Counted from the first letter of the stretch, positions 8,694 through 18,412 are shown. The stretch is 64,000 nucleotides of DNA from Litorivita sp050633545 (GCA_050633545.1 JBOEGS010000001.1:558001-622000), one strand, 5' to 3'. The notes: generated by a model not told the origin, from the sequence alone. A program made the numbers and translations.

Positions 8694-9110
8694 TTATTCG
8701 GACTGCGCCGCCAGATAGGCGGCCATATCCTCGGCGCCCTTTTTATGCTTGTAGGTCATCTTGGATCTGGCTTTGGCGTCGCCCGTCGCCTCTTTGAGAT
8801 AGGCATTGGGGTCTTCGATAAAGGCCGCAAGCGCCGCCTCGTCCCACACCATGCCGGTTTCGGCAAGTTGTGCCAGCGCCCCGCCGTATTTGAACCCCTC
8901 GACCGATCCGGCCACACGTCCAATCACGCCATAAAGATCGGGGCCGGTTTTGCCGCCTTTCACAATGGTGGCGCCATCAGCGGCGGTGATCGAATGGCAG
9001 GCTTTGCATTTTTTGAAATCTGCTTCGCCTGCCGCGGCATCCCCCGCAAGCGCCGCACCGGCAGTCATCGGCAGCGCCAAAAGCGCCAAAAGTGGCAATG
9101 TCGTTCTCAT
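8694..9110 (-). CDS. Periplasmic class I cytochrome c (c2/c550 type)
   Basis: A 138-residue protein with a Sec signal peptide (about residues 1-22), haem motif CKACH at residues 35-39, the GKTGPDLYGVIGR loop and a distal Met in SKMTYK. This is the class I fold of cytochrome c2/c550, which carry electrons from the bc1 complex to NirS, NorC and NosZ in related denitrifiers. It lies 36 bases after nosX on the same strand and ends in a strong terminator, so it is probably co-transcribed with nos. AAGGAA precedes the ATG. Confidence 0.93.
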   Translation of the reverse strand: MRTTLPLLALLALPMTAGAALAGDAAAGEADFKKCKACHSITAADGATIVKGGKTGPDLYGVIGRVAGSVEGFKYGGALAQLAETGMVWDEAALAAFIEDPNAYLKEATGDAKARSKMTYKHKKGAEDMAAYLAAQSE

Positions 9111-9146
9111 GTTCTTGTTCCTTTCCTTGGATCCATCATAGTCGTG

Positions 9147-10097
9147 TCAGCCTCGCAGCCTAAAACTCTCGATCCGCGCCTCCTTGACTTCGCTCAAGAG
9201 CGCGGCGGCCTGCGCCTTGCTGCTGGTCAGGCATAGGGCCGTTGACAGCGCATCGGCCAAAGCCGCGCTCGGGGCGCTGATGCTGACCTGTTCGACAGGG
9301 GATATGGCAGGCGCGGCGCGGTGCGGGTCGAGAATATGCCCCGCCGTTCCGGCGCCGCCAAAGGCGCGATGATCAAACACCGTGCCAAGCGGCGAAGAGG
9401 TCGCCACCGCACGATCGCGCAAGCGAAGCCGCGCCGCGCCCGCGATCTCTACAGGCCATCCGCCTCCCGAAACCGCCTGTGGCGCATCGCCCATCGCAAC
9501 GATTTCGCCCGTATCAACCACCACGTCGTGCAGGCCTGCGCGCCGCATCAACAAGGCCACGCGGTCGGCGATATAGCCCTGCGCGATCCCGTTCAGGGTC
9601 AGCGCCTGCCCCGCGCCGAGGCGCAGTTCGGAGGCTTTGATCTGCACGCGATCAAAACCGATCGCCGCGCTTGCGGCCTCGGCGAGATCGTCGGCAGGCG
9701 ATGATGTGTCTGCACCCCCACCGGCGCCGTAACGCGCCGCCAGTGCCGCCCAAAGCGGCTGGACGCTGGGATCGAACCGCCCTTCGGTGATCCGGTGCAC
9801 GCGCCGCGCGAGGCTTAGGCAGCCCAGCAATTCAAACGAGGGCGCGGGTAGGTAACCTTGTGCATTGAGCCGCGAAAGCTCGGATGCGGGGCGATAAAGG
9901 CTAAAGATATCCTCCAAACGTGCGATCTCTGCGAGCGCGCGCGCGGTGATGGCCTCGGCATCGGGGTCATCAAGAATGATCTGCGCCTTGGCACCAAGCG
10001 CCTGCCCGTGCCACTGATAGGTGCCCGCCGCGCGCAAAGGCGCACCAAGGCATGCAGCGCTTGCGATCGTCAAGAAACGGCGTCTGCTCATTTGCAT
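9147..10097 (-). CDS. nosX: NosX, ApbE-type FAD:protein FMN transferase
   Basis: A 316-residue ApbE-family enzyme with a twin-arginine-like signal (MSRRRFLTIASAA). ApbE proteins attach FMN through a phosphoester to a Thr of SGAT-type motifs; the target here is NosR, which has such a motif. Conserved ApbE elements include FSLYRPASELSRLN, LTLNGIAQGYIADR and the DTGEIVAMGD region. ATG 10097 lies one base after nosL ends; ATG 10091 is an in-frame alternative. It is the last nos gene before the cytochrome c. Confidence 0.93.
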   Translation of the reverse strand: MQMSRRRFLTIASAACLGAPLRAAGTYQWHGQALGAKAQIILDDPDAEAITARALAEIARLEDIFSLYRPASELSRLNAQGYLPAPSFELLGCLSLARRVHRITEGRFDPSVQPLWAALAARYGAGGGADTSSPADDLAEAASAAIGFDRVQIKASELRLGAGQALTLNGIAQGYIADRVALLMRRAGLHDVVVDTGEIVAMGDAPQAVSGGGWPVEIAGAARLRLRDRAVATSSPLGTVFDHRAFGGAGTAGHILDPHRAAPAISPVEQVSISAPSAALADALSTALCLTSSKAQAAALLSEVKEARIESFRLRG

Positions 10098-10098
10098 G

Positions 10099-10698
10099 TC
10101 AATGGCTCCCGTGTGTGGCGGAAAGGGCTTTGAGCCGTCCGGCAATGTCATCATTATCCGCACCCGCTGCGGCGGGTGCCTGCGTTGGGGCCAGAGCCTC
10201 GCCGCGCGTGATTTGATCGTATTGGCGCAGCGTTCCGCCATGGGCTTTCGCGAAGCGTTCGGCCTCCTCTTGGACGGAAAAGGGCACGAATTCGGGGGCC
10301 TCCATACCCCCCAAAGCATCGCTCCCGATCACGTAATAGGCCGCGCGCGCGGGCATCCATGGTCCAGGTTTTTCCCATGTCGCCGCCCCGCTCATGTCCT
10401 GCACATAGGCAATGCGCACCGCATGGCTTTGCTCGGGCATATGCAAATAGGCAATGGTGTCTTTGACTTGCGAGAAGAACAAAGGCGCGGGCATACCGTC
10501 GAGGTGGATTTGCCCTTTCGGCCCCTGATGGTCGAGCAATGTCATCTGGCAATAATATCCGGCGGCATCTGCGCTTAGCTCGATGGCTGCAGGCGCGTCG
10601 GCGACCTCCTGCCGGCATGCGGCAAGCGCCAAAGCGGCGATCACCGCGCCAAAGCGGCTAAGGCATGCAGATTTCGCAAGTGGTTTTGTGACGTTCAT
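10099..10698 (-). CDS. nosL: NosL, copper-binding lipoprotein
   Basis: A 199-residue outer-leaflet lipoprotein with lipobox LALAAC (Cys28) and the copper-binding CQM motif at residues 50-52, family NosL. NosL hands Cu(I) to NosD/apo-NosZ with the NosDFY complex. The ATG at 10698 overlaps the nosY stop as ATGA. Confidence 0.95.
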   Translation of the reverse strand: MNVTKPLAKSACLSRFGAVIAALALAACRQEVADAPAAIELSADAAGYYCQMTLLDHQGPKGQIHLDGMPAPLFFSQVKDTIAYLHMPEQSHAVRIAYVQDMSGAATWEKPGPWMPARAAYYVIGSDALGGMEAPEFVPFSVQEEAERFAKAHGGTLRQYDQITRGEALAPTQAPAAAGADNDDIAGRLKALSATHGSH

Positions 10699-11522
10699 GG
10701 TTGCACCTTCGCGAAGGCCGCGCGCGCCATAAGCGCCGCCAGCACCGGCCAAAGCAGCAAAGCACCAAGCGGTTTCCAGATGGCGATGGCGCTGGCCGCG
10801 CCCGCCAATCCTGCCGCCGCCCCGACCGCATCGGATGCGGCGAGATTGAAAATGCGAAAGGCATCAGCGGGGTTCAAAACCAACAGCCACGGAAAGGCCG
10901 ATGTGGTAAAACTGCCGCCATTGTCTGCGACCACGGCGGCCAACAGCCCCAGATCATAAAGCACAATCGCAACCAGCCACAGGCCGATCGCCATACCCGC
11001 CGCACCGGAGGGACGGCGCGCAAGGCAAGACATCATATGACCCAATGAGACGAAGACAGCGCCCAGAAGCACAGAAGTCCACAACAGCCGCCAGAGCGCC
11101 GAAAGGCCCGCAAAAGCCGCCGCGCCATCATTGGCAAAGCCGACCAATGCCGCCACACCATAGCCCAGCCCCACCGCCAAAGCCAAGACAGCAACCTGAG
11201 CGCCAAGTTTGCCCAAAAGCAATTCTCCACGCGTCAAAGGGTAGGTAAGCTGCAAGGGCAATGTGCCGCGTTCGGCCTCTCCTGCGATGGCGTCAAAGGA
11301 GATGAGCAGCGCGATCAAGGGCACCAAATAGACTGCCAAAGACGTCAAGCTCGCCACCGTCACCGATAGGCGGTCCGTTCCCATCGCCCCCGAGGGCGCG
11401 CCCCCCGCAAGCGAGAGAACCAGCGCAAAGAGCATCATCATCGCGGCCGCAATCGCGACCCAACGGTTGCGCAACGCGATCAGGAACTCAAGCCGCGCGG
11501 TCGAGGCAATTCGTGTAAACAT
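10695..11522 (-). CDS. nosY: NosY, ABC transporter permease for NosZ maturation
   Basis: A 275-residue integral membrane protein with about six membrane helices and the family stretch FDAIAGEAERGTLPLQLTYP. It forms the membrane part of the NosDFY ABC complex needed to assemble the CuZ cluster of NosZ. ATG 11522 has AGGAGG 7 bases upstream and overlaps the nosF stop as TGATG; a GTG at 11525 would add one residue. Confidence 0.95.
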   Translation of the reverse strand: MFTRIASTARLEFLIALRNRWVAIAAAMMMLFALVLSLAGGAPSGAMGTDRLSVTVASLTSLAVYLVPLIALLISFDAIAGEAERGTLPLQLTYPLTRGELLLGKLGAQVAVLALAVGLGYGVAALVGFANDGAAAFAGLSALWRLLWTSVLLGAVFVSLGHMMSCLARRPSGAAGMAIGLWLVAIVLYDLGLLAAVVADNGGSFTTSAFPWLLVLNPADAFRIFNLAASDAVGAAAGLAGAASAIAIWKPLGALLLWPVLAALMARAAFAKVQP

Positions 11523-12424
11523 CACGCGGCCCTCCTGCTGATATGAGCATAAATATCGTCAAGGCTCGGCGGGTGAATATCGAAATCGGCAACCCCGTCC
11601 GCAGCGGCGCGAATACGGTCCATGACGGTGAATTTTTCCGTCTGTGCGCAGCTCAAGGTCAGAAAACCCGCTCCGGCGGCCTCGGTCAGCGCGGCGTCGG
11701 GAAAGGCCGCGGTCAATGCAGCCATCTGCCCTTCGGCAGCGTGTAAATGCACGGTCATCGGCAAACCGGCCTCGGCCCGCAAAGCGGCGAGCGATCCGTA
11801 CGCGACCAGCTTGCCACGCGACAAAATCGCAATCCGGTCGGTGCGCGCTTCAACCTCGGTGAGCGCATGCGACGACAGCAGAACCGCTGTGCCGGCAGCG
11901 GCCAGATCCGCCAATAACGCATAAAATTCGCGGCGCGATACCGGATCAAGCCCCGAAGTGGGTTCGTCCAAGATCATCAATTTCGGAGCACCGATCAGGG
12001 CCTGCGCCAATCCCACCCGTTGCCGCATTCCCTTGGAATAGGTACCGATGCGGCGGCGCGCGGCGGTGTCCAAACCGACCTTTGCCAAAAGCGCTTCGGC
12101 GCCGCGCGGATCAAGCCCGCGCAAACGCAAGAAATGCGCAATTTGCTCCGTGCCGGTGAGTGCCGGATGGAAGGCGGCATTTTCGGGCAGATAGGCAATT
12201 TGCGCTCTTGCGCCCGCCGATCCGGGGCCATGACCCGCAATCGATACGCTGCCCGCATCCGCATCAATCAACCCCAGAACCGTTTTCATCAAGGTCGATT
12301 TTCCCGCGCCGTTGTGACCCAAAAGCGCGACGGTTTCGCCCGCATCAACGCATAGATCTACCGCATCCAAAGCGGTCTGCGCGCCGTAGCATTTAGTGAG
12401 ATGTGAGAGGGTCAGTAAGCTCAT
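11522..12424 (-). CDS. nosF: NosF, ABC transporter ATPase for NosZ maturation
   Basis: A 300-residue ABC ATPase with Walker A GHNGAGKST, signature YSKGMRQRVGLAQAL, Walker B LMILDEPTSGLD and the switch His in LLSSHAL. It powers NosDFY. ATG 12424 is chosen because AGGAGG lies 6 bases upstream; the gene overlaps the 3' end of nosD by 32 bases. Confidence 0.95.
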   Translation of the reverse strand: MSLLTLSHLTKCYGAQTALDAVDLCVDAGETVALLGHNGAGKSTLMKTVLGLIDADAGSVSIAGHGPGSAGARAQIAYLPENAAFHPALTGTEQIAHFLRLRGLDPRGAEALLAKVGLDTAARRRIGTYSKGMRQRVGLAQALIGAPKLMILDEPTSGLDPVSRREFYALLADLAAAGTAVLLSSHALTEVEARTDRIAILSRGKLVAYGSLAALRAEAGLPMTVHLHAAEGQMAALTAAFPDAALTEAAGAGFLTLSCAQTEKFTVMDRIRAAADGVADFDIHPPSLDDIYAHISRRAA

Positions 12425-13742
12425 CACCATCCTCCTGTTCAAGTGAAGGCGCATGCGCGGCCCATGCGGGCGCGGCCTGAGCCAATAGTTGATAGGCCTG
12501 CGGCACCTCATGGGCGGGCGGGGTCACCAAGGGGTGGCTGTCCACTACGCCGCCGGTCAATGTCGCGGGAAATTGCGCCTGCGACCAGCGAACCAATTGC
12601 ACAGCGGGCGCGCCGAGCAGTAATTTCGCTGCGGGCTGCGACCACAAAATATGGTCCATCACGTCATTGGGGCGATACCGGCTGTCGGCGCGCGCATCGC
12701 CGTTGAGGTCAAAAGCCGGATGATCGGACCAATAGTTTCCGGTGCCATCGAAACTCCATTCCACATCACGGGTGCCGACGTATTTGACCTGTGTACGGTT
12801 GCCGATAAAGGCGTTGCCAGTGATGGTATTGCGTTCCGATCCGGCGGTGAAATGCACGCCGATGGTGCATCCGTCGAAGCGGTTGCCCGCCAAAATATTT
12901 TGGTGCGAGTTATAGACAAAGGCGCATTTTTGCGCGCCGCCCGTGACCAGATTGCCAAAAACGTCGGATTTATTGGTGTAGTTCAGCATGACGCCGTAAT
13001 CGCGATCATTGATCGACAGGTTACCCTTTGCCACCAGACGGTCGGAATACATCATCGCAAAACCGAGGTGGTTGCCAATGGAGACATTGCCCGACACTTC
13101 GCTGTCGTTGGTATACATATAATGCACGGCGAACCGCAGATCGCGCATCAGATTGCCGCGATAGATATTATCGCGCGAGACATTGGAAAAAATCCCGTCG
13201 CGGCCATAGCGGATTTCGTTGTTTTCGACCACCGCGCCTGGTGCGTTCCACACATAGATGCCGTTGCCGCGTGCGTTCATCCGCGCCAGCCGCAGCCCCT
13301 CGATCCGGTTTCCGGCCACCCGCGCATCGCGGGCCCCGTGAATGTCGATCCCGACCAGATTATCGCGCAGATCATTGCCAACCACCTGCGCGCGGCGGGC
13401 GCGTTTGGTCAATGTGACGCCCGCATCAATCGGGTCGTGACGGCGCCCCGATCCGATGATCATCACAGCACGCAATGATACGTCGGGGGCATCAATGGTG
13501 ACAACGGACCCCTGCCCGCCGCCGTCAATCACCGCGCCGACCGCTCCGGTCAGGGTCAAGGATTTGTCGATATGCAGCGGGCCGGCGTGCCGCCCCGCGG
13601 CGAGATATATCGTGTCGCCCGCCTGTGCGCGGGCAAGGGCCTTGGCCAATTCTGCGCCCCCTGCGGCCACGTCGATCCGCTCGGCCGCCGCAGGGGCAAC
13701 CGACAGGATCAACATGGCAACAAGAATGCGCAGCAGGTACAT
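12393..13742 (-). CDS. nosD: NosD, periplasmic copper-insertion protein
   Basis: A 449-residue periplasmic protein with a Sec signal peptide (ending APAAAE) and a right-handed parallel beta-helix of CASH/PbH1 repeats (recurrent GN-x-x-x motifs such as VVGNDLRDN, VAGNRIEG, GNAFIGN). NosD receives copper from NosL and delivers it to apo-NosZ. TGATG overlap with the nosZ stop indicates translational coupling. Confidence 0.95.
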   Translation of the reverse strand: MYLLRILVAMLILSVAPAAAERIDVAAGGAELAKALARAQAGDTIYLAAGRHAGPLHIDKSLTLTGAVGAVIDGGGQGSVVTIDAPDVSLRAVMIIGSGRRHDPIDAGVTLTKRARRAQVVGNDLRDNLVGIDIHGARDARVAGNRIEGLRLARMNARGNGIYVWNAPGAVVENNEIRYGRDGIFSNVSRDNIYRGNLMRDLRFAVHYMYTNDSEVSGNVSIGNHLGFAMMYSDRLVAKGNLSINDRDYGVMLNYTNKSDVFGNLVTGGAQKCAFVYNSHQNILAGNRFDGCTIGVHFTAGSERNTITGNAFIGNRTQVKYVGTRDVEWSFDGTGNYWSDHPAFDLNGDARADSRYRPNDVMDHILWSQPAAKLLLGAPAVQLVRWSQAQFPATLTGGVVDSHPLVTPPAHEVPQAYQLLAQAAPAWAAHAPSLEQEDGDELTDPLTSH

Positions 13743-15679
13743 CAGGCTTTAGGCTCCACAAACATACGGCCGCGCATTTCCATGTGCAGGGCGTGGCAGA
13801 ACCATTGACAATAATACCAATAGACCCCCGGTTTTGCCGCCGTGAAGGTGATCGAGGCGGTGGCTTGCGGGCCGACCTCCATCGCCGCGCCATGGTTGCC
13901 CATGGTGAACCCGTGGGTCAGATCGTCGATGTCATCAAGGTTGGTGACAATCACGGTGACCTCGTCGCCTTGCTGCACCGTGAAGCTCTCGAGCGAGAAC
14001 TGCGGGGCTTGGCTCGACATATAGACGCGGACCTTGTTGCCATCTCGGATAATGCTGTCTTGGTAGTCATCCAGATCAACACCGTCTGCTTCGGCCTGTT
14101 TGCGGGTGTCTGCCCACATCGGGTCGTTGCGGTCCCAGATCGACGCAGGGTTCACCACCGAATGGTGCACGATGATGCTGTCGTGGGGTTCGGCAAAGGT
14201 CGGGCTGTCGTGGACCAGTTCCAGATCGGTACCATTCATCGCGAAGAGCTGCTCGTTTTCGGGCTTGAGCGGCCCGACGTTGAGGTAGCGGTCCTTGGAA
14301 AATTTGTTCATCGATATGAACCATTTGCCATCCGCATCCAAGGTCTCGCCCATCGATGTCGAATTGTGACCCGGCTGGTAGTGCACATCTGCTTTGGACC
14401 GGATCGGATCGACATCCGCGCCGCCGTAAGCTTTGACCGCATCTTCGATGTTCCACACCACGACTTGGCTGTCGAGGAAGAGCGTGGTGATCGCGTTGCC
14501 CTTGCCGTCAAAGGCGGTGTGAAGCGGACCAAGGCCAAGCTCCGGCTCGGCGACAACGGCCGAACGCGGGTCGATATCGCTTTCGAACAAGGCGTCGAGT
14601 TTGGTCACATCAATCACCGAAACCGTCGGAGACAGCTTGCCACCGATGCAAAGGTGTTTGCGGTCCGGTGCCATGTTGCAGCCGTGCGGCGAGTTGGGGA
14701 TCGGGATGTAGCGGGTGTAGTTTTTGTTCTGCCCCTTGCGGCCATCAACGACCTTGACCCCGTTCAACTCGATGAAATCTCCCGCCGCGATACCGGCTTC
14801 GATTTCCTTGATGTTGAAGACCACAACGTGGTCCATTTCGGCTTCCATCATCTCGGCGAGGTTCATCCCCATTTCCGAATTGTAGGAGGTCGAGAAGGCA
14901 TATTTGCCGTCGTAATCGCAGTCGGTGTTGTCGAGGTTGCCCGAGACCATCACCTGCCATGCGACCTGCATTTTGTCGGCATCCACGGCGGTATAGAAGT
15001 TCACATATTTGCTGGGATCATCCAGAACCGTGCCGTCATTGACCATCGGTGTTTCATCTTCGCCATTGGCAAAGACATAGTTGGTGCGCGGCCATTTTTG
15101 CGGGCGCAGACCGTGGATCGCCTTGGCGTTGGGGATCTCGAGGATACTGTCGCATTTCATCACGTCGCAACGCACACGCGCCACGCGGGTGTTGGCTTTG
15201 TCGTTCATAAACAGGAAACGGCCGTCATATTTGCCTTCGGTAAAAGACATGTGGACGTGGTGCAAATCGCCTTGATCGTGGATTTGCTTACCATTCGCGG
15301 CAAGCAGCTCTTTGGTGGCAGGCAACATGCCATCTTGGTGGATTTTGATGCTTTCGTTGGTCTGGCCCCAACCGGTCGCCGAGCACCGGTTGAACACCGG
15401 AATACGCATGAGTTCACGCATCGAGGGCACGCCCAGAATACGCACTTCGCCGGTTTGGCCCGAGGACCAGAAGCCGTAGTATTCATCCAACTCACCCGGA
15501 GCAGGGATCGCGTGGGAGCCGCCCGCTGCTGTGGCTTTGCTCGCCGTCGTGGCTGCTGCCACGGCCGCTGTGCCGCCCAACAGGCCAAGCCGTCCGCCCG
15601 CGCCGCCCAAAAGCGCCGCGCCGGTCGCTGTGGCGCCCATGAAACCGCGCCGGCTGATTGTGTTTTTATTCTCAGACAT
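13742..15679 (-). CDS. nosZ: NosZ, nitrous oxide reductase (clade I, Tat-exported)
   Basis: A 645-residue periplasmic copper enzyme that reduces N2O to N2. The N-terminus has a Tat signal with SRRGFMG, the mark of clade I enzymes. The beta-propeller carries CuZ His ligands, including DLHHVHMSF and EPHDSIIVHH. The C-terminal cupredoxin has the CuA motif CQWFCHALHMEM with Cys624, Trp626, Cys628, His632 and Met635. The length is normal. GAGAGGACAC precedes the start, and it follows nosR by 16 bases. Confidence 0.98.
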   Translation of the reverse strand: MSENKNTISRRGFMGATATGAALLGGAGGRLGLLGGTAAVAAATTASKATAAGGSHAIPAPGELDEYYGFWSSGQTGEVRILGVPSMRELMRIPVFNRCSATGWGQTNESIKIHQDGMLPATKELLAANGKQIHDQGDLHHVHMSFTEGKYDGRFLFMNDKANTRVARVRCDVMKCDSILEIPNAKAIHGLRPQKWPRTNYVFANGEDETPMVNDGTVLDDPSKYVNFYTAVDADKMQVAWQVMVSGNLDNTDCDYDGKYAFSTSYNSEMGMNLAEMMEAEMDHVVVFNIKEIEAGIAAGDFIELNGVKVVDGRKGQNKNYTRYIPIPNSPHGCNMAPDRKHLCIGGKLSPTVSVIDVTKLDALFESDIDPRSAVVAEPELGLGPLHTAFDGKGNAITTLFLDSQVVVWNIEDAVKAYGGADVDPIRSKADVHYQPGHNSTSMGETLDADGKWFISMNKFSKDRYLNVGPLKPENEQLFAMNGTDLELVHDSPTFAEPHDSIIVHHSVVNPASIWDRNDPMWADTRKQAEADGVDLDDYQDSIIRDGNKVRVYMSSQAPQFSLESFTVQQGDEVTVIVTNLDDIDDLTHGFTMGNHGAAMEVGPQATASITFTAAKPGVYWYYCQWFCHALHMEMRGRMFVEPKA

Positions 15680-15695
15680 GATGTGTCCTCTCTTC

Positions 15696-17990
15696 TCAGG
15701 TTTTCCGAATATTCGGATGGTTTTCGAGCCCTTTGAGATCGCGGCTGGGCAGGTCCGGCGCGCTCACGGCGGCGCGGCGCTTGTCCTTGCGGATCACAAC
15801 GGGGCACTTCGAATGGGATTGGTAGAGCACCTGACAATGCATGCAGTTCAGGCACTCGTTGGGATTGATTTCCCCAGTCGGATGAATGGCTTGCACCATG
15901 CATTCGTTGGCACAGGTCTGGCAGGGGCTGCCGCATTCCTTGTAGCGCTTGAGCCAATCGAACATCCGCAGCCGCGCGGGGATCGCCAAGGCCGCGCCCA
16001 AGGGGCACAGGTAACGACAATAGAAACGTTCGACAAAAAGCCCCGCGATGACCAGCGCACCAGCATAGGCCACAAAGGGCCATGCGCGCATGAATTTGAG
16101 GATGATCGCGGTTTTGAACGGCTCCACTTCGGCCAGATGTTCAGCCTGTTCGATGGAATAGAGCGAAACGCCGAACAGCCCGAGGAAGATCATATATTTG
16201 ACCGCCCAGAGCCTCTCGTGCAGCCCCCAAGGCAAGGTCCATTGCGGGATGCCGATGCGGCGCGCAACGCGGTTGGTCAATTCTTGCAATGCGCCAAAGG
16301 GGCACAGCCATCCGCAATAGGCCCCGCGCCCCCAAAACAGCAGCGCCGCCGCGACCGAGAACCACAAGATAAAGGTCAGCGGATCGAGCAAGAAAGCCTG
16401 CCAGCTAAAGCCCGACATCAACGCGCCAAACAGCGCCATCAGGTTGACCACCGACAATTGCGCATTGGCATACCAGCCTAAAAACACCAAGGTCAAAGCC
16501 AAGAAGCCGACACGGAACATGCGCGTGGCCTTCTGTGACCGCGTGAGGAACTGCTGAAAGAAGAACGCGGTTGTAAGCACGGCCAGCATCGCCCCCAAAG
16601 CGGCGATCTGCAGGCGTTTCTCTTGCCAGATCCGGCGCCAAAGCGCGTTTTGCGCGGCTGTTTCCGATGCATCCGGCTGCGCTATGGCTGCGGCAGGAGC
16701 GGCAACTTCGGTCAGGTAAGCCTTGGGCAATTGATAGCCCAACTCAAAGGTGGTGAAGACCTTTTCGATCGCCGCCACTTCGCGCTGCACCAAGAGCTGC
16801 AAGCGAAAGGGTTTTGCCGGATCAAATCCTGTATCCGCGGGGATTTTGAACAGGTCGCGCTCGATATATTCCGGCGCGCCCTCGGCTTGGATGATCCCCA
16901 TCCGGTGATGGTCACGGTCACGAAACCGCACGGACACATCGTCTTGGATCAGAACAATCCGGTCGAAAATACCGCCGCGCACATAGCCCGACCCTTTGAA
17001 GGAATACAGCCCGCGCCCGACCACCATGACGGCATGCTCGCCCTCGTCGAGCCACTCTTGCAGGTTGAGGTTTTCCGCCGTGCCCAAAAGGCTTTCACCG
17101 ATGGGCGGGATGCTCACCAAAGCGGTTTGCATGTCGATGAAATTTGTCTCCGGCGGGCGTTTGATCGCACGTTTTGCTGCGCGTGGATCATCCAGTTGCG
17201 CAAAGGCCGCATTGATTTGCCCCACATCCAAAGACAGGCGGCGCAGCGTGCCGTCGCCTTCCATCACCGCCCAGTCGCGCGGCGCGGTGGCATTGGCGTT
17301 GATCGTGTATTGCGGTCCCGTGGCCACATCAGGGCTAAGCCCCCCGAGCCCCAAGGCCCGCGCCACTTTGAGGCCCGCACGCACGATGCTGTCGTCAATC
17401 ACCATCACCGTCACGGTCGCGCCGGAGATGATATTGAGATCATGCGACGCGCCGCCAGAGGCCGCCTCGGCCGCCAGATCAAGGCCCTTATAGGCCGCGA
17501 CCATCGCTTTGATTTTGCTGTCGGGAATGCCGATCAGAACAATAGGCTCGGAATGTTTGACCAAATCCACGCCCAAGACCCGTGCATCCAGATCCATCGC
17601 CACCATCGTATGGATCGGCTTGCCCGAATATCCGGTCGTTCCGACGAAATCCGAGGTGACAAAGACATATCCGATCTCTTCACCGCCGCGCAAAAGCGGC
17701 GCTACGGGCAGATCGGCGCGCGGCGCTCCGTAGGCGTCGGCCCCTTCGACCAAATCGGCGGGGGCCACTTTGGCAAGGTATGTGGGCAGAACCGGCGCAT
17801 TTTGCGCCTCGGCGCGATGCGGCACACTCATGAGCAAGATCAGGCCGGTGACAAAGAAAGTGAGTGCCCAGAAAAGTGTGCGGGCCGCAAAGGCTTCGCG
17901 CAGATGCCGCCGGAAGATGCCATAGGCGGTGCGCAGATCACGCACGGCTAGCACCGCGAGGGAGGTGAAACGGAGGGGGAGATGCATCAT
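15696..17990 (-). CDS. nosR: NosR, membrane flavo-iron-sulfur protein for N2O reduction
   Basis: A 764-residue membrane protein with an N-terminal helix, a periplasmic FMN-binding domain (ISGATVTVMV, where the Thr is the likely flavinylation site), a polytopic middle part with CGWLCP and CRYLCP motifs, and a C-terminal ferredoxin-like domain with the Cys groups CGSPCQTCANEC and CLNCMHC. NosR feeds electrons to NosZ and is needed for its expression or activity; NosX supplies the flavin. Its start overlaps the upstream DUF2946-like gene by 4 bases. Confidence 0.96.
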   Translation of the reverse strand: MMHLPLRFTSLAVLAVRDLRTAYGIFRRHLREAFAARTLFWALTFFVTGLILLMSVPHRAEAQNAPVLPTYLAKVAPADLVEGADAYGAPRADLPVAPLLRGGEEIGYVFVTSDFVGTTGYSGKPIHTMVAMDLDARVLGVDLVKHSEPIVLIGIPDSKIKAMVAAYKGLDLAAEAASGGASHDLNIISGATVTVMVIDDSIVRAGLKVARALGLGGLSPDVATGPQYTINANATAPRDWAVMEGDGTLRRLSLDVGQINAAFAQLDDPRAAKRAIKRPPETNFIDMQTALVSIPPIGESLLGTAENLNLQEWLDEGEHAVMVVGRGLYSFKGSGYVRGGIFDRIVLIQDDVSVRFRDRDHHRMGIIQAEGAPEYIERDLFKIPADTGFDPAKPFRLQLLVQREVAAIEKVFTTFELGYQLPKAYLTEVAAPAAAIAQPDASETAAQNALWRRIWQEKRLQIAALGAMLAVLTTAFFFQQFLTRSQKATRMFRVGFLALTLVFLGWYANAQLSVVNLMALFGALMSGFSWQAFLLDPLTFILWFSVAAALLFWGRGAYCGWLCPFGALQELTNRVARRIGIPQWTLPWGLHERLWAVKYMIFLGLFGVSLYSIEQAEHLAEVEPFKTAIILKFMRAWPFVAYAGALVIAGLFVERFYCRYLCPLGAALAIPARLRMFDWLKRYKECGSPCQTCANECMVQAIHPTGEINPNECLNCMHCQVLYQSHSKCPVVIRKDKRRAAVSAPDLPSRDLKGLENHPNIRKT

Positions 17991-18388
17991 GAGGCCATTT
18001 CTTTTGAGTGCGCCGTTGGAGGTGCGCGCGCTTCAGCCATGCGCAAAGTTTGCGCAGGCAGCAGATGTCGCGCGTCGCTTTGCACCTTGGGTGCGCGCAA
18101 AAACGCATCCGCCACATTCGCCGCCGCGCCCAGCGGTGCAAACGCGGTCAATTGGCAGTCTGCGCAGTGATCGCAGCGCATCTTCGAAGGAGAAACCGGT
18201 CGCCCGGATGCGTCGAGTGTCACGGTTTGCGCGCCTTGCGCACCGCAAATAACGATATCGACCATGCCTTGGCGGCTCGCCGCATGGGTCAGCCGCGCGC
18301 CGGCACCCGCATAGGCTGCCGAACCGACGCAAAGCACCAGAATCATGCATAGAAGTTGGGTGGTCAAATATCTCATAGCCGCAGCCAT
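17987..18388 (-). CDS. DUF2946-like exported protein heading the nos operon
   Basis: A 133-residue protein with a signal-peptide-like N-terminus (hydrophobic to about residue 30, ending AAYAGAG). The core VICGAQGAQTVTLDASGRP followed by CDHCADC matches the pattern of DUF2946 proteins, small Cys-containing proteins often found near copper genes. It overlaps nosR as ATGA and is therefore the first gene of the nos transcript. The start is uncertain: ATG 18388 has GAGG 9 bases upstream, ATG 18376 is next, and the FNR-type box at 18413 sits unusually close to both. Confidence 0.75.
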   Translation of the reverse strand: MAAAMRYLTTQLLCMILVLCVGSAAYAGAGARLTHAASRQGMVDIVICGAQGAQTVTLDASGRPVSPSKMRCDHCADCQLTAFAPLGAAANVADAFLRAPKVQSDARHLLPAQTLRMAEARAPPTAHSKEMAS

Positions 18389-18412
18389 AGCGCCGCGCCT
18401 CAAGGCACGTCC

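Noticed and set aside
13625..15736. Long open frame (about 700 codons) antisense to nosZ
   Set aside because: It is a high-G+C shadow of nosZ, with a His/Arg/Val-rich, family-less translation. The same applies to long frames antisense to nirS, norB, nadA and the acyl-CoA synthetase gene.
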